The notes under the pieces were generated by a model, which saw only the letters and a list, made by a program, of their open reading frames with translations, searched no databases and was not told the DNA's origin. The position numbers were made by a program, and so were the translations under genes. A stretch of DNA of 41,537 bases from Lachnospiraceae bacterium (lineage in GTDB: Bacteria; Bacillota; Clostridia; Lachnospirales; Lachnospiraceae), in assembly GCA_017508825.1 (NCBI GenBank), contig JAFWRC010000173.1, forward strand, positions 1 through 41,537, given 5' to 3'. Positions 39,760 to 41,537 of this stretch are shown here, piece by piece (positions within the stretch are counted from its first letter, which is position 1; each line of letters opens with the position of its first letter).

Positions 39760-41289
39760 TCAGACGTTCTGTCCGTTATAGTTTGTCGGGGCCGGCTGTG
39801 GCGGTGTATACGGAGCGGGCTGCGGGCTATACGGGGCCGGCTGCGGCGGTGTATATGGAGCGGGCTGCGGGCTGTATGGAGCCGGTTGTGCCTGGGTATA
39901 CGGCGCGGGTGCGGCCTGCTGTGCCGCATACGGTGTCGTCTGCGGCTGTGTATAAGGAGAAGGCTGTACGCGCTGTCCTGTGAGTGCAGGATTCAAACCG
40001 CCGGCAGGACCCTGCTGATTCTCCGGTGTTTCCAATGGATTGGTAGGCGGTGCGATCGGCGCTGTCTGCGCGAGCATCGGATCCATATTCATACCACCGA
40101 GGAAACGGGAATTGGCAGCCAAAGCATCGGCAGTCAGCTCCTGTGTGGGAGCAGCAGCATAGTTCTCACCGGGTGCCTGACCATATGCCGGATTATAATT
40201 CAGATTTCCACTCTGGTTCGCCAAAGGGGAAACATATTCCGTAGGTGTAGTAGGTGCTGCTCCGCCGCCGTACAGCGGGTTGGCAGAAGCGTCTGCACCG
40301 GCAGGCGTTGTAGCAGCGAACGGTGATACATAAGGCTGTGCTTCCGGCATAACCGGCTGGCGCTGCTTCAGTGACGACAGAACAGGTTCAGCACCCTGCG
40401 GCCCGGTCTGGCTGCCAAACGGTGTGGCAGGTGTGGTCGGAGGAAGCGTACCGGAAACCGAAGGCGTACCGGAGCTTGCAAAAGCTCCGCCGACCATATC
40501 CTTGATGGTGGGAGAGTTATTCGATATGTTTGCTTTTCTGGCAGTTGTGGAATAACCGCTCTGGTAAGGCTGGTCAGCACCCTGCGGACCGTAGTACTCG
40601 TGATTGCTGTTGCCGGTTGTAGGAGCTAAAGCGGGTGTCTGCTTTGCAGTTTTTACAACTGTAACGAGAACGATGATGCTGACGATCACGCAGAGCAGAC
40701 CGACACCGGATAATACGTAGGCAGCTTCGGGATGTGCGATCGGCTCAAACAGAAAAGGCTCTACATGCACACCGGCCGGTAATGTATTGTCAATTTCTGT
40801 TTTTAAATTTTTGGGCATTTTCTGTAAAATGCCGTCAAAATGAAATGAGGTAGTAGGAATGTCATCAAAGTCAGCGTCCGGATCATCCCACCAGGCATTG
40901 CTTGCGTCAACCTGTTTAGTCATGGCAGAGTTATAGCTGGCAGCGATCTTGGCTACCACGAAAGAATTGGCATAAACCTGCGTAGCATTGCTCCGGATAA
41001 ACGGAATATAATAGTATCTGGCTGTTTCGCGTTCCGAAGTCGTGATACCGTAAACCTGGGTAGTTTCGATATTGGAAAAAGGAGAATCGCTGATCAGTGA
41101 GATATCAAGACAAACATGATCCCCGGTTTTTAAGATTGACGGATCTGTCACCCAGAGCTGTGAAATGTCTTTTGCCGGTTTCAATAACGAAATAGCATCC
41201 GGTACGGATATGACCGTCAACATGATACCAACGACAAGGACGATAAAAAAAATACGAAACTTTTTGTCATTGATGATTTCCGTAAGCAT
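39760..41289 (-). CDS. Two-helix membrane protein with Pro/Gln-rich repeat tail
   Basis: I do not recognise this 509-residue protein. A short cytoplasmic start is followed by a helix at about 12-33, an extracytoplasmic domain of about 170 residues with two tryptophans in NAWWDDPDADFDD, a second helix at about 210-233, and a 275-residue cytoplasmic tail rich in Pro, Gln, Thr and Ala. The tail ends in PAPY(S/T)PQ and PAPYTPPQ repeats encoded by 45-bp tandem units. GGGGGAGG at 41294-41301 favours the ATG at 41289 over one 18 codons earlier. The Pro-rich tail could bind partner proteins; function is unknown. Confidence 0.75.
   Translation of the reverse strand: MLTEIINDKKFRIFFIVLVVGIMLTVISVPDAISLLKPAKDISQLWVTDPSILKTGDHVCLDISLISDSPFSNIETTQVYGITTSERETARYYYIPFIRSNATQVYANSFVVAKIAASYNSAMTKQVDASNAWWDDPDADFDDIPTTSFHFDGILQKMPKNLKTEIDNTLPAGVHVEPFLFEPIAHPEAAYVLSGVGLLCVIVSIIVLVTVVKTAKQTPALAPTTGNSNHEYYGPQGADQPYQSGYSTTARKANISNNSPTIKDMVGGAFASSGTPSVSGTLPPTTPATPFGSQTGPQGAEPVLSSLKQRQPVMPEAQPYVSPFAATTPAGADASANPLYGGGAAPTTPTEYVSPLANQSGNLNYNPAYGQAPGENYAAAPTQELTADALAANSRFLGGMNMDPMLAQTAPIAPPTNPLETPENQQGPAGGLNPALTGQRVQPSPYTQPQTTPYAAQQAAPAPYTQAQPAPYSPQPAPYTPPQPAPYSPQPAPYTPPQPAPTNYNGQNV
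39790..39879 (-). repeat. Two 45-bp tandem repeats in the Pro-rich gene
   Basis: Units 39790-39834 and 39835-39879 differ by only a few bases and each encodes 15 residues (PAPYSPQPAPYTPPQ). Further diverged units follow toward 39950. Copy number is likely to vary between strains. Confidence 0.8.
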
Positions 41290-41307
41290 AATAGATTCCT
41301 CCCCCGT

Positions 41308-41313
41308 ATTATA
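41308..41313 (-). promoter_or_regulatory. -10 box upstream of the Pro-rich membrane protein gene
   Basis: TATAAT on the minus strand, 18 bases from the ATG; start near 41301, giving a very short leader that begins with the RBS. No good -35 is seen. Confidence 0.35.
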
Positions 41314-41409
41314 AGAGACATTATTTAGATTTAATTTTATCATGAGGAAGGAAAAACCGCAAGCAGTAGCAACACGGGAGAAGGATTTTGAAAAACTGTA
41401 AAAAAATGA

Positions 41410-41438
41410 TTGACAAAAGGAAAAGGACGATATATAAT
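41410..41438 (+). promoter_or_regulatory. Consensus sigma-A promoter for tRNA-Pro
   Basis: TTGACA (41410-41415), a 17-bp spacer and TATAAT (41433-41438): a perfect match to consensus. Transcription starts near 41445, about 20 bases before the tRNA. Confidence 0.85.
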
Positions 41439-41463
41439 GACATTCGTCTCTTGAAAAGAATGA

Positions 41464-41537
41464 CGATGCGTGGCTCAGCTTGGTAGAGCGCTGCGTTCGG
41501 GACGCAGAGGTCGCAGGTTCAAATCCTGTCGCATCGA
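41464..41537 (+). tRNA. tRNA-Pro (anticodon CGG)
   Basis: Acceptor CGATGCG pairs with CGCATCG; the D arm is GCTC/GAGC, the anticodon arm CTGCG-TTCGGGA-CGCAG with anticodon CGG (reads CCG), the variable loop AGGTC, and the T arm GCAGG-TTCAAAT-CCTGT. The window ends at the discriminator base A, so whether CCA is encoded cannot be seen. It may be the first of a tRNA cluster beyond the window. Confidence 0.93.

Noticed and set aside
39788..39950. Regular GC-rich direct repeats considered as a CRISPR-like array.
   Set aside because: Units are contiguous with no spacers, are in frame and encode PAPY repeats of a protein; no cas genes are present.

Overview
The window looks like the chromosome of a low-to-mid GC Firmicute, most likely a gut Lachnospiraceae-type Clostridia. 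Signs are strong GGAGG-type ribosome binding sites, sigma-A promoters, lipoprotein and DUF3502/DUF624 sugar-uptake genes, HD-GYP and EAL signalling proteins, a FapA/DUF342 protein, and a dihydrofolate reductase resembling the DfrF branch. Genus and species cannot be set from the sequence alone. I see no phage, insertion sequence, CRISPR array or known defence system.

Layout. 1-3462: the end of an Hpt protein, a MerR-methyltransferase fusion, a dTDP-glucose 4,6-dehydratase whose promoter carries a textbook MerR-type operator, a small membrane protein and a Glu27-type dihydrofolate reductase. 3588-6755: an arabinoxylan-type pair, a cytoplasmic GH39 beta-xylosidase and a GH43-CBM6 lipoprotein. 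6921-9489: a REC-HD-GYP protein and lysA. 9490-9947: an intergenic stretch with a composite palindromic repeat and the transporter promoter. 9948-14352: two CUT1-type permeases, a DUF3502 solute-binding lipoprotein and a DUF624 protein. 14460-21322: a MacAB-like efflux set (adaptor, ATPase, FtsX-like permease with an in-frame amber codon near its natural start) followed by its likely response regulator and histidine kinase.

21271-23774: a MATE exporter and a divergent AraC regulator. 23836-28045: a membrane EAL protein with a degenerate GGDEF domain and a long charged tail, a PflX-like radical SAM protein and a phosphoesterase. 28006-31251 (minus strand): a patatin-like lipase, a TSCPD protein, an aldo/keto reductase with ferredoxin domain, and Hsp33. 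31553-35229: a YcxB-like protein, a second REC-HD-GYP protein and a FapA-like protein with three exact-length 26-residue repeats. 35236-38307: a DacF-like carboxypeptidase and trmB from overlapping divergent promoters, then ThrH. 38556-41537: an orphan prepilin coupled to a HAD phosphatase, a Pro/Gln-rich membrane protein, and tRNA-Pro(CGG) behind a perfect consensus promoter.

Themes. Three cyclic-di-GMP-type turnover proteins, no intact GGDEF synthase, a pilin and a FapA protein suggest a surface or motility signalling network. Plant-cell-wall hydrolases and an oligosaccharide importer sit close together, with LacI/CcpA-type operator candidates in both leaders. Palindromic intergenic repeats recur at several loci. 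I did not find a convincing complete novel system. The best leads are the MerR-methyltransferase/operator/dehydratase unit, the amber codon in the efflux permease, the dispersed repeat family and the FapA/HD-GYP operon.
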